Assembly (NCBI GenBank): GCA_028023455.1
Contig: JAQFVV010012537.1
Coordinates: 1,240,001 to 1,304,000, forward strand
Origin: Epiperipatus broadwayi
Taxonomy: Eukaryota; Onychophora; Udeonychophora; Euonychophora; Peripatidae
Direction of reading: 5' to 3'
DNA: 64,000 nucleotides
Shown here: positions 1 through 13,740 of the stretch, piece after piece
Layout: each line of letters starts with the position of its first letter
Position numbering within the stretch: position 1 is the stretch's first letter
Position numbers and translations under genes: made by a program
The notes under the pieces: generated by a model
Databases searched by the model: none
What the model saw: the letters and a program-made list of their open reading frames with translations, nothing else
Told to the model about the DNA's origin: nothing

Positions 1-1651
1 AACAGATATATTTGCATTGATAATACATATACTTTTTAAAAGAATTCCATGTTTTAGTAATATGATGGATTTGAAAATCTAAATTGTCCATTTTAGTGTT
101 TAACCAATGTTGAAATTTAGCATAAGTAACAATTGCTTTTAGAATATAGAGATTCAAGTCTCATAAATTTAACTTTGGCAAGCACTTACAACTACTTGTG
201 TAATATTGTCTCCTTTTATTTTTGATTCCTCTAAATTTAAATTTCTTTAAAGCAATTTTTTGCTTAACAAAATTTTCTTGATAATCAATCTCTATGTTGT
301 ACAAAACTTCAATAATAGTGAACTATTTGAATTTTTACAAAGCCAATGTCATTACTCAAAAGCTTTTAGGTGATAGCTTATTGTACTCACTAATATGCAT
401 TGCAATAGCCAAAATATATATATATATACTTTTATGCTGTTTCAATAACAGTATCCAATAAAAAATAAAAGCTTTTTTTCTCGGAATTTTCTGAGTCAAG
501 CATTAAAACTTAAATACTAATAAAAGTGAAATAGATATCATTGCATAAAACTTTTCAATGATACAGCTAAAATTGTAAGAATGAAACATATCAAATTAGA
601 CTTCAAAAGCTGACACACTTTTTTTAGCGGACAAATTTCCTTTTCAAAAAAACTTTATTCATTTATATAATCAGTTAAATATATTTCTTTGTAAAACATA
701 TTTTACTAACACAGCTTTATTAATCTTGAACTTTGATAATTCTTAGCTTACAAATATACTTTTATGTTTAAATATTGAAGAGGCCATATCAATCAGAATT
801 TTTCGTATTATAGGTATATATATTTTTTAAAAAGTCTGAACGATTTTCCTTTATTATCAAAAATATATCAACAATAAGATTATTTAAAAAATAAATCTAC
901 CAGGCAACAGAGATTATAACTAAATGTAAATAGCATACTACAACAGCCTCTGGTGATCAAAAATTGAAGGCTATGCATGATTTACATACTTGATAAATTT
1001 ATACAGACATACACAATTTCTGTGAATTAATAAGGATGTAAATGACATCTATGCACTAACTGTATTCCACCATTACCATAAAAGAAATGATTAGTGAAAT
1101 AATAAGTTTATAATGATAGGTCATCTGTATAAATAAAGACACAATAAAATAGAAAGGAAATAGTGTGAAAATGAGTATGGTGAAAATACATCATTTCTTT
1201 TACTATAAACAGAACATTATTTTGATGAATAAATATCATATTACAAGGCATCACACATTATGTTGATATTAGAAACAAGATCCAACTTGTAATGAATCAA
1301 TATCATGTCCTAAAAGGTAGCAGGATATTCTTTTATAATAAGTTTTCTCAGTTAATCTTCCTATCTAAGAGTCTTTACACTATTTATCAAATGTTAAATT
1401 TATCAATATCCTAACCTCAATAACTAACTATATATATACAGATGTAACATAAAACTTAATCATATGCTTTCTATAATATGCCATTTGCTTAAGATGTACA
1501 ATCAAGTCTTATTAAAAATTTGAGATTTCAGCAAAACTCACCTCATCAAATGCATTCAAATCATAATTTATGAATGAATTGCAACCAAAGTACTTTAAAA
1601 AATAGAATATTATTATTTAATAATTTGAAAAGCAGATTAAATTATTTAAAT
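1..1651. other. AT-rich non-coding DNA, nothing recognised
   Basis: I see no coding exon, RNA gene or bounded repeat here. The stretch is low in G+C with short (TA)n runs. It lies downstream of the last visible fibrillin-type exon on the minus strand, so it is probably intron of that gene; this is inferred from position only. Confidence 0.4.
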
Positions 1652-4600
1652 TGAAGCAGTCAATCTTAGCTTAAGATTGAGCTTCATGTTTCCACCTACT
1701 AACCTGTATTCAAACCCTATATCCCATCCCACTCCTTTTGTTGTGTATATATATTTTATGTATATATTTGAGATGCACGCCTAAGTTATAAAATTTTAAT
1801 GTTTTATAACATTTTTTTATTATTATTAATTCTTTTTTATTAATTATTAGTTCTTTTTTTATTAAAGTATTATAGGTGCGGCTCAAATATATATATATAG
1901 GAGCAAAAAAAAAACAACAACTTACTAACAAAATATTGATTTTTTTAAATATTTTATTATATGTCATTTATACAACTTTTTCTTTTAAAGTACTTTTTTT
2001 TTCTCTCTATTAAACTGTATTTTATAAAATCCAAGATGGAACAATGCAACTGTTAATTGTCTAAAAATAATTAAAAGGTTGGAAACACTATTGTTTTAAT
2101 CTGGGGAAGGTATTTTTAATTAAAGTTTTTACTTAAAATGGGATTAAGATTAAAGATTTTCTTTTGTTATAAACATTTTGTCAAATCTATTTCTAATTTG
2201 GAAATAGATTTGAATTTATTTTGGACATTATCTAACAGTTGCATCTTTCAAAAACAATGAACAAAGAAATGTAAAATTTCTGTTAGATCAGAGATTAGAT
2301 TTTAAGGCTGAACTAAGTAATTAAAAGCATTTCAGAAATACTTGAGCAGAGTATAAAATGGCCGAATTTTAAATCAGAATAGGTAAGCTACTATTGAGAG
2401 AACTGTATTGTTAACATACTATACTTGTCATTATGAAACTTAAAATGATGTAGTAGTAAGTTCACCACCCTTCTCAGCCCTGTGAGGTCATCATCTTCCG
2501 TGGCCGTACCATTCTGCAGCCCAAGAGTGAAGTAAAAGCCCAACCTAAGAACTTTAGAATGCTAATAGAAGTTTGCTGCCACCGAAGAACTTGCATTTCA
2601 ATTGCCATACACATGCCATACTTTAAATTGGACTCTTAAAATTGCAAGGTAACTTTTCAAGCCGCCACCTCAAACTAAATCTGGCCTAACTCATCTATCA
2701 AGATTTCTTCTAATATATTGTTTAACTTTGTTTTTGTTTTAATATGCAATTTGCTCTTAAGTAATTTCTATAAATTTAATTCTCTCATATGCTCTTAACT
2801 TTCCTTAACTTTGGTGCGGTCATTTATTTATATGTATTTATTATTTGATTTATATATCTGCTTGCTTATTATTAATATGCCAATTTCCAGCAACCTGGTG
2901 AATGTAATTTCTAAAATCCATTTTGTCTTTCAATTAAATCTCCATTAATTAAGGTTTTAACATTCTCTCAAAATATATTATATGATATATGTTTGCCAGT
3001 TTGTTTTTATGAATCAACATTTTATGTTGGTTTATAATAAAATTATTTGTTCAACTCCGAATAGAATAAAGTAATTCTACCTGGGGTAAATCCACCATTC
3101 GAGCTAATTAATGCTTTGAAATCTTTTAAAATGTTTTTTTTAAATTCTGAAAGAGTGACCCATTAATTATTTTCTATAACTGCCAGTCTTCTTTTATTTT
3201 CCATACTCTTAAAATATCAAATACAGTATTTAAATATTCTCAGTTGTTATAAAAACCATGAAGGTGGGATTGAATTATTTTAAATATCAGAAAAGGAAAG
3301 GGGGTAAATTTTAATATTTTACTATTTTAGTTATTAAGTAAAATCTTGTGTCTATATATATTATAACTGCATAGCATATTATTTGTCTAAATTATGACAT
3401 TCAAATAAGGGTCATTCATTTTAAAGCAGTAAAACTTATTCAATGTTGTTAGTGACATTTATCATTACTGCGTTACTGACATTTGGCCTATCTTCATATA
3501 TATATTATGTGCTTCTAATCTTCTAATCTGGAGGTTGCGACAAGTTCGAACCCATAGATTTATTTCTCAAGCCTTGTTCTGAGGATAGTTGACTTTCCCA
3601 GAACCATTTATTTCATATAAAAAGGCCTCTGGCGGTGATTCCCTAAGTCTGGCACAAGCTATGCCTATCCACTGTTTTCATATAAAAAGCCTGCACATCG
3701 GCGATGTCCATGACATGCCTATCCACTTCATCTTTCATCCAGAAGCATGACCTTTCCTGTTATTTCTTGGTTATTATGACAGCACCGCAAACTTCTTCGT
3801 AGATTTATTTCTTTTGCTTCATAACCCAGTTTTAATGCTCTAATATTAAAATTGCGCTCTGCTCAAAAATATATATAAATGCCAACTACTTCTAGTTTTA
3901 TTAATTAAATTTATTTCAGTCTTATACAATCCCACATCATAACTTATTTCTGTATTTAAGAGTATCTATATGCCTTGGGGAAAATAAGCGTTCTTCTTAC
4001 TAGTGCTAATTAAAAGAATTTTCATTAAATATTTTATCATATAATCAAATATGTTTTCAAATGTATTTTATTTATTTTCACGACCGTACTGGTGTAAAAA
4101 TAGTTTGTATTATATCTGTAATGAATCTCGGAATGCTTCCCGAAATAATGTTAGTCACCATGTTTCAGAACCATAATCCAAAGCGTTAATAGCAATTTTA
4201 TGTGAATTTTTTCTAATAATCGATTGGCATCTTAATATTGGACCCACCAAAGATGTGTGCTTATTTATAATATATTATTTAGCTAATAAAGAGCATATGA
4301 GAAATAATAGCGTGAATGACACTATGTAATCATCTACCGCTTGCTCATTCACGCACATACTAATGTTTGCAATTAATTTATAAATGTATGTAAACAATTT
4401 GTCACTATATTAAACTAATTTTTATTATCCAGCTTGTCTGAGTAGTTTGAATTTCTCTTTTCTCCACTTCCAAAAGTACAGACATGCTTATATATATATA
4501 TTTTGGTTTAGTCATAGTTAATAAATGTCTCATTGTCTTCTCTGCTTTGCTAGTGGGCCAGATTAAAATTAATTCTCATGTGCCATCACTATTATGTTAT

Positions 4601-4745
4601 TCATTAGGTGTGTTGATCTGGGGCTTGGAGAATGGGTTCGAATCCAGGCTGGTCTCTGACCTAAATCTCAGGCTTGACTGGGTTTAAAGTACATTTTGTG
4701 AGTTCCAGCTCATGTTAGATGGATAAACATGTTTTGACCGGTACA
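1652..4745 (+). mobile_element. Solo LTR-like element, family B, copy 1
   Basis: This segment starts TGAAGCAGTCAAT and ends TTTTGACCGGTACA. The same two ends bracket 16338-19160, and the interiors can be followed in parallel: the minus-sense tRNA-like block after the start, the TATA box, the 'aatatgccaat' block, and the B-box-like block before the end. Ends of the form TG...CA with a near 4-bp duplication (aaat before, atat after, one mismatch) fit a solo LTR. At about 3.1 kb it is very long for an LTR. The two copies are heavily diverged, so this is an old family. No gag or pol is attached. An alternative is a large non-autonomous element that is not an LTR. Confidence 0.6.
2352..2358 (+). 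promoter_or_regulatory. TATA box inside LTR-B copy 1
   Basis: TATAAAA is followed by 'tggcc'. The aligned position in the other copy (16883) reads TATATAAAAAGGGCCC. Preservation of a TATA box at the same place in two diverged copies supports a U3 promoter and a plus orientation for this LTR. Confidence 0.45.
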
Positions 4746-5102
4746 ATATATATTTAATTATGTAATTGTACAGAAGGAAATTAACCTCCAATTATACACT
4801 GTTTCCTAACTGTTATAAATCTCTGAATGTTTCATACAGAATGTGGAAAGTACTGAAGCAGTCATATATATATACATACGTATATATAAGTGTTTCATGT
4901 ATATATTGTTGCCATAAAGTTATAATATTAAGGCATTTTAAAAAAATGTATAAAAGAAATTTAGTTTTATTTATGAAATTGAATTTTATTACAAAATTTA
5001 ATGTTATAGTAAGGGGGGGGTTCAAATCAGCAAAGAAAATTTAACTAATTAATTAAAATCAACTGATTATCAAAAGAATGTATGAATAAAAATCTAATTT
5101 TA
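4746..5102. other. Spacer between LTR-B and LTR-A
   Basis: AT-rich DNA with (TA)n tracts and no gene. A second TGAAGCAGTCA, identical to the LTR-B start motif, occurs near 4853 but is not followed by LTR-B sequence. It may be a fragment or chance. Confidence 0.4.
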
Positions 5103-5106
5103 GTAT

Positions 5107-7601
5107 TGTAACCAGTTGGATTACATAACACAATAATATATCGTGTGTGCATAAATATATATAAAGTTGAAAGGAAAAGTAGAAATAAATACAGACAAAA
5201 ATTGTAGTAGATATTTTCTACATTCACTGAAATAAAAAATAATAATAAATAATAAATCTGATTTAAAATAAAAATTGTTTTATAAATTAAACTTTTAAAA
5301 GGTCTGAATAAATATAAATATTGTATTATTTTTATTCTGATTTTGAAATTTAAAAATACCATGTTTAAATTTTTTAATTAATTAAACAAAATTTCTATCT
5401 ATTAGAAATCCCCTAAGTGAAAACATGCATATCACACTTTATGACAAAAATTTCAAGCTTGTATTCAAAAGGGATTAGAGAGTTGACAATAAAATTATGT
5501 TTTCAATCAAGGTGTTGATATCACCTCAGATGTATAAAAAAGCTGATAAAAATATCAGCTGTAGTCTGATAGTAATTTTGTAAGAGCTGGTCAGCTGTAG
5601 AGTTGGTTATGATATTTTGTTGCAGCTTATTGAAGTTTGCATCAGTTGGTTTTAGCTTACCATAGAATTGGCAGAATAGCTACCATGAACTGATGTAGCT
5701 AAAGGCAGGACAGTAGATTCAGGAATTGCTACTATTTTTCTTCACAGGAGTTTGAATTTACATGGAGAAAATGACTTACTTTTTTGTGCTAAAATTCATA
5801 GCCTTAAACTTGAAGAGGACAGTTGCTTGCCTGAAATCTATTAAACCAACACAGCTCTTACCTGGAACAATCCTAGATAAAGAGACCAACTACAGACCAA
5901 CATTTTACCTGGATTATATTTTTCTGATGAACCAAAAAACCAGTAAGCCCAAGAGGAACTCTAGATGAATAAAGAAGTAGTTATACGTATGCTGCTGTGT
6001 CTATATGCAGAGAAGCACAGATTAATGTATATACAGTGAATTATTATGTTTTAATATTCCTTAAAATGACTTTTAAAGTTATAAATAATAACCTAAAGTT
6101 AAAACAGAATAGCTTTTGCTTGAGTTGAAATCTAACAGCGTTATATATAATAACGAAATTTTAAATTATTTCTTTGGCCTGAAATGACAGATATATAAAA
6201 CGATTTTATTTTTTGTTTATTAAAGAAAGAAAAAAGAGACATTTTATATTTAGAGACCTTGATAATTAATTAATCAACAAATACCTGTCAAAAATTGACT
6301 ATACTTTTTTTTTTTTAAAAAAAAAAGGAACTTATAAACTGATAAATAATTTTAAATTATATTTATATTTTGTTTACAAACTGGTATATGTGTGAAATTT
6401 ATTTATGTTTTCCAAATGGGTTCAATTAGGAAAATATAGTTTTATTATTGTGACAACTTAAAAATATAACTTTTTGTCAGTGTGCGAATATACACACGCA
6501 CACATGTAAAGTTTTAGACATTTATAGTATTTTTTTATATATTATCTTATATTACGATTGTAATATGTCAATTTCACTGCATATTTATGTGTGCGCATAT
6601 ATGTCAATGCTTGTCAAATAGAACATATATGCAAATTTTAATCATTTTTTGTTATTGAATATTAATTATATATTATAACTCGCACATCTGTGCGCATATA
6701 TATGTAAACCACCACATAATAACTTGAATTTTGTATGTTAATCAAAAATTGAAGTCATATTCTAAGATCTTAATATCATTTTTTTTGTTAATAATAAACT
6801 TGTATTTAATTGTTAAAATTGTATTGCATCATCTCTTTGTCACATACAGTAATAAAGCTTGTGTTCTCTGAGCTAGATTCATGCACAGGATGAATATATA
6901 AATGGGGATGTATATTAGTGCTTTGGGCATTTAGAAATAATCAATCATTATCCTGGTTGGTGCAAAAGAAAATAGTCTTTAAAGCCCATGCACTATGTTT
7001 TATTTGTCTTACTTAAAAGTTAAGTTTATAGTTGGACAGTACAAGTGGCCTGAGCATTGATGATGATCAGCATGTTTTAATGTCCCAGCATTATTGTTTG
7101 ATTCTTATGTATTCTGATGGATAAGCACTTAAGTGGTGCATCTAACTTATGTTTAAATAATTGCGCAAGATGGCAAAGGCTCAATAGTTAGCCTGGTCTA
7201 CAGAAGACCCATTTCCAATTCAGTCATAAGGTTGACTGTTGATTTATATTTTTATGGTTCAAATTCAGCCACAAGATGGACTGTTTATTTTATTCTGATT
7301 TATTGTACTGATTTATTATATTGTGGATTATTCATGACAATGAATGGTATTTTGAGTAGTACTCATACTTACTTATAATTACTTTTACTTTATACTGCTG
7401 GTTGATGGTTAATTATGCTTTTAGTTGTTCTGATCTCTCAATGATCTCACAGATTCTCTAATCTCATGCTCTTATAAAATACTATATTACTTATATATAC
7501 TTTGTAAACTATTGATATTTCATTTTGTATTGACTTGGGGTTGATGATGATTTTCCATCACCCCAGGTTTGCATCTTTTTTGATACCCCCATCCTGTTAC
7601 A
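5107..7601 (+). mobile_element. Solo LTR-like element, family A, copy 1
   Basis: The element begins TGTAACC and ends TGTTACA, so it has the TG...CA form with short inverted ends. It is flanked by GTAT at 5103-5106 and 7602-7605, a 4-bp target duplication. The 2495-bp body matches 33439-35901 almost end to end: the 'aagttgaaaggaaaagtag' block, a TATA box at 5533, AATAAA-type signals near 6790 and 6850, and 3' blocks with tRNA-like 'ggttcaaat' motifs. A 4-bp duplication with TG...CA ends is typical of Ty3/Gypsy-type integration (family knowledge). No internal gag/pol is attached, so I infer a solo LTR left by recombination. Confidence 0.7.
5533..5539 (+). promoter_or_regulatory. TATA box inside LTR-A copy 1
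   Basis: TATAAAA followed by 'aagctgataaaaatatcag'. The second LTR-A copy has TATAAAA at 34008-34014 followed by the same 'ctgataaaaatatcag'. This conserved core marks the likely LTR promoter and sets the orientation to plus. Confidence 0.5.
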
Positions 7602-7605
7602 GTAT

Positions 7606-10600
7606 ATCATTGTCATTACAGTAAAAGGTGATAAGAAATATGTAATTACTGGAGGGATTAATTAAGAAAAATGCAATTAGTAAAATTTTAAAATTAAACT
7701 GGATCAAGATTGCAATCAGTAAGATTTTCTTTATATACTAAAAAAAAATTTCTAATCAATTTGAAAAACATCCAGATGCCTTGGGTTTTTTTTATTGAGA
7801 TATATATGGCAGTGAAGAAAGAATTTTAGTTCTTGTAAACTTCTTGTAAAGTTTTCTAAGCTGTTGTAGATTATGTCATGCTATGACCAGTGAGCAAAGC
7901 ATGTGAATTTCTCTGGCCATCTCTGGAGAAGCATGAGTATGGAATCCCCATAGTACTTATAAAATGTATTTCCACTAAAGTCCCTGCTTACAATTGATTA
8001 TCCAAGTTGCTGACATGCTATGCCATTACCATCAAAAGGAAACCCCCATATGCAAGTGACCAGACAGCCAATTCTACTGTTTGTTAAAATCCTTCGCAAA
8101 GGTCTGTTAAAATAGTGATTTATTTTAACTTTATAAATTTCAGTTTACTGGTAAACTATATTCTGCTTTCTTTGCTTAAATAATTTATTTATTAATTCAT
8201 TCTTTTAAAATCTGTTTTCCTTAGTATTATATAAAATATTCTTACTGTATTATTATGCACACTTAATTAATTGTACATATTAAGGAAGATCAACTATTGT
8301 AATATACTCATTCTTCTTTAATCTGCTAGAATTATTATTTAAGAATCAGATGGAAATAAAATTAGTAAATATATTACAATGAATAAAATATTTAGTAGTC
8401 CCATAATTTATCAAATCAAGACATTTAAATCCCTCCTCTCACTGATTCTAATTTGTATTTTTTTTTTTTTAATTTTATTTGCGATTTTACACTTGTCTAT
8501 TTAAAATCAATTCTTTCAAAAATGACATTTAGCCATTAACATAATTACAATGGTTTATATAAAACTTTCAAATTTAGAAATTAAGATTCAAGTATAAAAA
8601 GTTAAAAACAAACTTTATTTTCTGTTTTGGGAATGGATAAGTATATATTATACTATGCTCAAAGTTAAAAGTTAAAACTTTGTTTCTGTTTTAAAAAGGG
8701 ACAAATATATATGTATACTGCACATAAGCTATTTTCAATTCTATAAAACTTATGACATAAATAATGAAATTGATGATAAGAGAGTTTATTCTATAGAACT
8801 TGTAGTACCATTTAATATATAAATATTATAATCGTTAGGCTGTTGTATCAATATTCCCTTCTATATATAAGACATAATTATGAGGTGGATCTCCAATTAA
8901 GCAAGGAGTAATTTTCTTTACCATTTTTTTTAAAAATATATATATATAGTATAACTGCACAGGTCTTGATTAAGTCTATATAATAAAGGTTCAGATATTA
9001 AACTTATGACATGACCATTCACATTTTATTATATGTATATAGATTTAAATTTAAGGCAAATATTTATTATTCATATAAATTTAGCATTACAGGGTTGTCT
9101 AATTTCATGTTTATTTCATTGCATTTCTTCAACAGGCATATATCCCTGCTTCAGAAAATTTAATTTGACAGGTTCCTTCTGAATCAGTTCCATGCAAATG
9201 CGGAAACATTCTTTTCATTTTTCAAACCCAGAGGGTCTTGCTCTTTTTTGTTACCAGTGCAGTGGATCATTCCTGCCTGTTAATGAGAGTTATTAAGGGT
9301 TATTTGAAGATGCTCATTCCTTGATTCCATGACCCATTTATTCTATGACATTTGAATCTAACTTGCAAAAGTGAATATATTCCCATCATTGTCTTCTTGT
9401 TGGATTTGTTATTACATTAGCAATTCAGTATCGCCTTCTTTATTCTTGTGTATAGTCAAGCCTGATATTTCAGCATTTCTGGGTCATGATCATGAGAGCT
9501 ATGTGATCATCTATTTTAAACATATTTTATAGTTAATTAAACTTACCCTTCTTCATTTATTATCATGTACCTGCTTGAGCGACATCTGCCCCAAAGATCA
9601 AATGTATATATCATCCAAGGTCTCTTATATATATGTTATACATGGAAACTCTTAACACATAATCACTAATTAATGGCATTCTCATTTCTCCAATGAGTCT
9701 AGCAACAAATTAAGCAGTATTAATTTCTTTTCTTATAATGTATTGCTAATAAAGTGTTTGTATCTTATATATACATTGCATTGGGTATCTTTTTTGTCAC
9801 CAGGAAAATCATATAGTTATAAACTAGTTTTAAGAATCTCTCACTGATCACCAAGCCAAATAAAATAAAGAATTACATGGGTTTGGAATGAATTGTGGTG
9901 ATATAAATTACTCTAATGGTGGTTTTGCTGTTGTCAGCTCATTCCAACCATTACAGTATACAGCAGAGCAAGGAAAATTTTTATTTCATTTTATACCTCA
10001 CAATTGTCTTGTATACATTTGATAGAAAATATAATAAATAAAAATTCCATTATTAAACACTAAATTTTTTCTTATCAGCTAAAATTTACTGTAGTAATGC
10101 TATATAGAAGACACATTTTTCAGTTATGATACTTTGCACTTTGTTGTGAGGATATATCAAAGATGTTTATTCTGCTTTTTTTATGTAACATGAATAAACT
10201 GAGCAGATAAATTTAGCAGTTGCCACTCTTGATAAAGTTATACCCAGAAAATTCTGGGAAAAAAGGACTAACAAATTTCTAATACTGAATCACTATGATA
10301 ATCATATTGAAAATCTATGAAATGTAAATGTTTAAATTTCTTTCCATACAATTTTATGATTTAGAATATGTTTGAGAAAAACATTTATATATATATATAA
10401 TACTCCAAAACCTATTCATGAAGCAAATATGTCTGAATACATTACTAAGATAATTCACAAGCTAGATTTCCAAAGAATCATTTAAATGCACTTACAAATA
10501 ATATCTATCATTTGTTATATCAATGCCAAAGTACTTTATCAAATAAAAGTGATCATCTTTTATGTGACATTCAGTTTGCTATATAGTAATAAATTAACCA

Positions 10601-11065
10601 ATGTTGCTTGAAAAGGCAGAAACTTTTTATTAATGATAATTTTTGTTTTATATTAATCAAATCAACTTAGAGTTTCAAATATTAATTTAGATAAAATTAT
10701 AATGATTTTTAATGAGCCTGAAAGTAATTTTATAGTTTATCAAATATGTAAAGCCGAGAATATAAACTTATTCATGGAACAACTATTTTAGTAATGTATT
10801 AGGACTTGTCATACTTTTACATGCAAATTCAGACAAAGCAATATATACTACACTATCTTCTCATATTTCCAATGTGCATTCTTATAGCATGTAGCTCTCT
10901 CATGAATATATAATGCAGGACTAGGATATTTATTTTTTATTATATTTTTATGTAGATACATGGTTTGGTAAAATAAAACCTTTATAAATATCATTACATG
11001 ATATTTGTTATTGAAACACATATACTCCAACTTACATGCACAGCATTTATATATAAAATAATTAC
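7606..11065. other. Gene-less AT-rich stretch
   Basis: No coding exon is visible on either strand. There are scattered (TA)n tracts. The segment from 7611 (TGTCATTACAG) to about 9954 (CCATTACA) could be a third LTR-like element, but I found no partner copy and no clean target duplication, so I do not call it. Confidence 0.35.
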
Positions 11066-11191
11066 CACTGCAGATTCTTCCAGTAGGATCAGCTTTAAAA
11101 CCAGGATTACAAATACATCTGTATCCTTGAATCAAATTTTCACAGGCACCATTAACACAAATGTTTGAATTTATAGCACATTCATTAATAT
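11066..11191 (-). CDS. Fibrillin-like gene, calcium-binding EGF exon (downstream of TB)
   Basis: On the minus strand a 126-bp exon lies between an acceptor (ttattttag) and a donor (g|gtaat). Both borders are phase 1, and the 42 codons form one cbEGF domain. It opens with (D)INEC after the split Asp codon and has six cysteines in EGF order. It carries the hydroxylation consensus C-x-N-x4-Y-x-C-x-C (C-E-N...Y-R-C-I-C) and ends [10 protein letters not shown]. In the family this domain binds calcium and stiffens extracellular microfibrils. The 126-bp length and 1-1 phase are classic for fibrillin cbEGF exons. It is the last visible exon; the gene must continue downstream. It could belong to an LTBP-type relative, but the link to a TB exon with the same phase favours fibrillin. 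Confidence 0.88.
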
Positions 11192-11699
11192 CTAAAATAA
11201 ATAGTAAGATACTTTTAACAAAATAATTAAGTAGACAACTTACATAGGAAATTATAATTATTCATTATTATTATTATTTATATTAGGATGATTTTTCAAG
11301 CTTAATAAGCAATATTTTTGATAATTTACAATCTAATTTTTTTCATCTTTTTTTAAAAAAGAGGCTTAACTAACTACATTTCACATATTGTATTGCAAAT
11401 AGCTTTTCTTTTTGACTATGTCTCTCATAAACTTTTCATAATCTGTCCAACATAATTTTACTAACTTTAAATTCCCAAATTCATCCATTCCTCTCCATTT
11501 TTCATTCATCTTAAAATTGATTGTTTCTAATATTTGTATGCTTCATTTATCCTTATTCATTATTTTAAAATATCCTATTACTTCCTGACACTAACTTAAT
11601 TAATAAATTGATATGCTTCTACTGTTTCTCCATAGCAGATTAAGACATCTCCATAAATATACATTCTACAATATCTATTAATTTTCTTTCACCAAAGTT

Positions 11700-11860
11700 A
11701 CACCATTTACTGCAAGCTTTAACAATTAATAGATCTCAGATGATAGTGCTTAATAAATTTTTATCCAGTGTGGTCCTATCTAATATTCCCAGACTAGTTT
11801 CAAGTCATAGGATTTTATCAGTGCGGAGTTTTAGATCCTGAAATAAAACAATTGCTGTTG
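11700..11860. repeat. Diverged remnant related to the FB1 foldback interior
   Basis: The part 'ccagactagtttcaagtc...atcagtgcggagttttagatc' resembles the interior of the foldbacks at 23845-23900 and 50755-50815 ('agactagtttctggcttgtgg...tcagtgaggagc'). The preceding block 11700-11780 also resembles 26525-26620. It is too decayed to bound. I treat it as an old FB1-family relic. Confidence 0.35.
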
Positions 11861-12159
11861 AAACAATAAATGCATAAACTAGAGTCATGTGTGAATGTAT
11901 ATTTTTGAAATAATTATTTTCAAATATCTTTTGATAACACCATTTTTATTTTACTATTTGGAATTGTACTGCTATATATTAACTTATCTTCATTCACGCA
12001 TTCATTTTATTGCCTACTTTTCAACAATTTAATCAAATTGCAATTTAAAATTTATATTTATAAAAAGTGTTGATTGTATTTATATTAATTTTACTGATAA
12101 AACATTTTATTTTTTACATTTATATTAATTAAGTAAATTTATCTTTCAAATGATCATAA

Positions 12160-12480
12160 GTTTATTCCAGATTACTTCTATCAAATGCTTTTTCTAAATC
12201 TACAAAACATATACAAATTCTTTATTTTTTTCAATATATCTTTCTGCAATTGTTCTAATAACAGCAATAGTATCACTTATATTTTCCCTCTCTGAAACCA
12301 AATAATTCTTCTCCAATATAATATTCCATCTTCCTTTACATTTTTTGAATTAAAATTCTCAATAATATTTTTGAAGCATGAGATAACAAACTTATTGTGT
12401 TGAACTCTTCACAACTAACAGCTTTCTTCTTTTTAGCAATTAGAATCATTATAGTCCTCAATAAATATTTTGGAAAGAAA
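12160..12480 (-). pseudogene. LINE reverse-transcriptase fragment (fingers/palm), minus strand
   Basis: Read on the minus strand, this stretch gives the non-LTR RT block with F-G-F-R followed by an ERYIEKNK segment and a degraded '...KAFD' palm motif, in more than one frame. These motifs precede the catalytic F-x-D-D box in intact RTE-like LINEs. The matching F-S-D-D box lies on the opposite strand 300 bp to the right (12650-12700). The fragment is full of stops and non-functional. Confidence 0.55.
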
Positions 12481-12499
12481 AGATTAATTTGAAATATGT

Positions 12500-13440
12500 A
12501 TACTGAACAAAAAATAATTAGATTATAAGAATGAAGAAGTAAATACAGAAACAGAAGTTAAACAAAGATATTATATGACACTTGTGTATGTGTTTTTTAG
12601 AAGACATGCTAGATAAATATTTAGACTGTGAAGGAACTAATATTGGAGATAGAATAATAAAATTTATAAGATTTTCAGATGATATGGCTCTTATAACTGA
12701 GTATGGAAAGAATTTCCAGAATATGTTGAATAAATTGAAGGAAGAATGTATGTAAAATATAAAATTAAGAATAATCTTGAGAAGATCAAGTGTTGATGGA
12801 TAGAAAGAAATGCAAAAAAAAAAATAATTAATGTTCATGATAATAAAGTTCAATATGGGAATGGATTTAAGTATTTGTGAAGTTGGTTGAATAAGAATGG
12901 AAGAAGTGACATTAAAAAAATAGTATTAGCAAAGGAGGAATTCATTAACGTATATATATATGGGCCTTTGAAGACAGATTTAAAAAAACAAGTACTATGT
13001 ATACAGTGTATTATAGATGGTTGTGAAACATGGACAATAAGTAAAAAAAAAAATTAGAGGTCTTTGAGATTTAGTCATGGAAACAAATGAAGAAAATTAG
13101 CTGAAATAATAAAATGACAAATGGGGAAGTTTTGGAAAGAGGAAACGGAAAAAAAAATAGAATGAGAAAATTACAGATAGAAAAAGAAGCTAGATTGGGC
13201 ATATATTAAGAAGAAATGAGTTTAATAAGGGATATCTTGGAGAAAATGATAAATACGAATAAAAAGAAATGATGAAGAAAAAAGATCTTGCTGGATAATA
13301 TAAATGATGGAAAGAAATATGAGAAATTAAAATTTTGAGAATGAGAGAACAGAAAGGAAAAATGGATAAATTAACTGTGTAGCCACTCTCTAAACCTGTT
13401 CATAAAATAGAACATTATTGATTGATTGAAGCTGAATTTA
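12500..13440 (+). pseudogene. LINE RT catalytic box and 3' part, plus strand
   Basis: Around 12600-12715 the plus strand encodes E-D-M-L-D, a glycine-rich stretch, and F-S-D-D-M-A-L-I-T-E, the RT catalytic box of RTE/CR1-like LINEs (usually F-A-D-D). Downstream to about 13380 are degraded pieces like the C-terminal part of the LINE at 57.4-59.5 kb (a 'VVKHGQ' segment corresponding to 'YGSETW', then a run ending near 'attgattgattga' at 13420). Many stops. With the minus-strand fragment at 12160-12480 this looks like one LINE insertion with an inverted 5' part. Confidence 0.5.
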
Positions 13441-13740
13441 CTTTTATCTTTCTATCTCAACATCATTCTTAGAAATTCCAATTTTTTAATTTATAATCAC
13501 AAAAAACTCTAGATATTGATAAAATGGCCTGTTATGATTAAATGACAACAAATTATAATAAAAATATTCCTCTTGGATTTATTTTATGAATAATTAATAT
13601 TTTCTTACAATTACTATCAATAGTAATAAACAAATATTTCAGGGGCATATTAGTATAGCTTATAAATGTAAATTATATCTTTTGATGCATTGTAAGTCTT
13701 CTTAAAAAAGTTTATTTATATTTATAAATTAAATTATAGG

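Noticed and set aside
7611-9954. Possible third LTR-like element (TGTCATTACAG to CCATTACA)
   Set aside because: No second copy in the window and no matching 4-bp flanks; the shared TTACAGTATA at 7596 and 9948 may be chance.
10848-11135. Single 95-codon minus-strand frame as a complete gene
   Set aside because: Only its first part is EGF-like; the reading continues past a clear splice donor into intron. The true unit is the 126-bp exon that begins upstream of its ATG.
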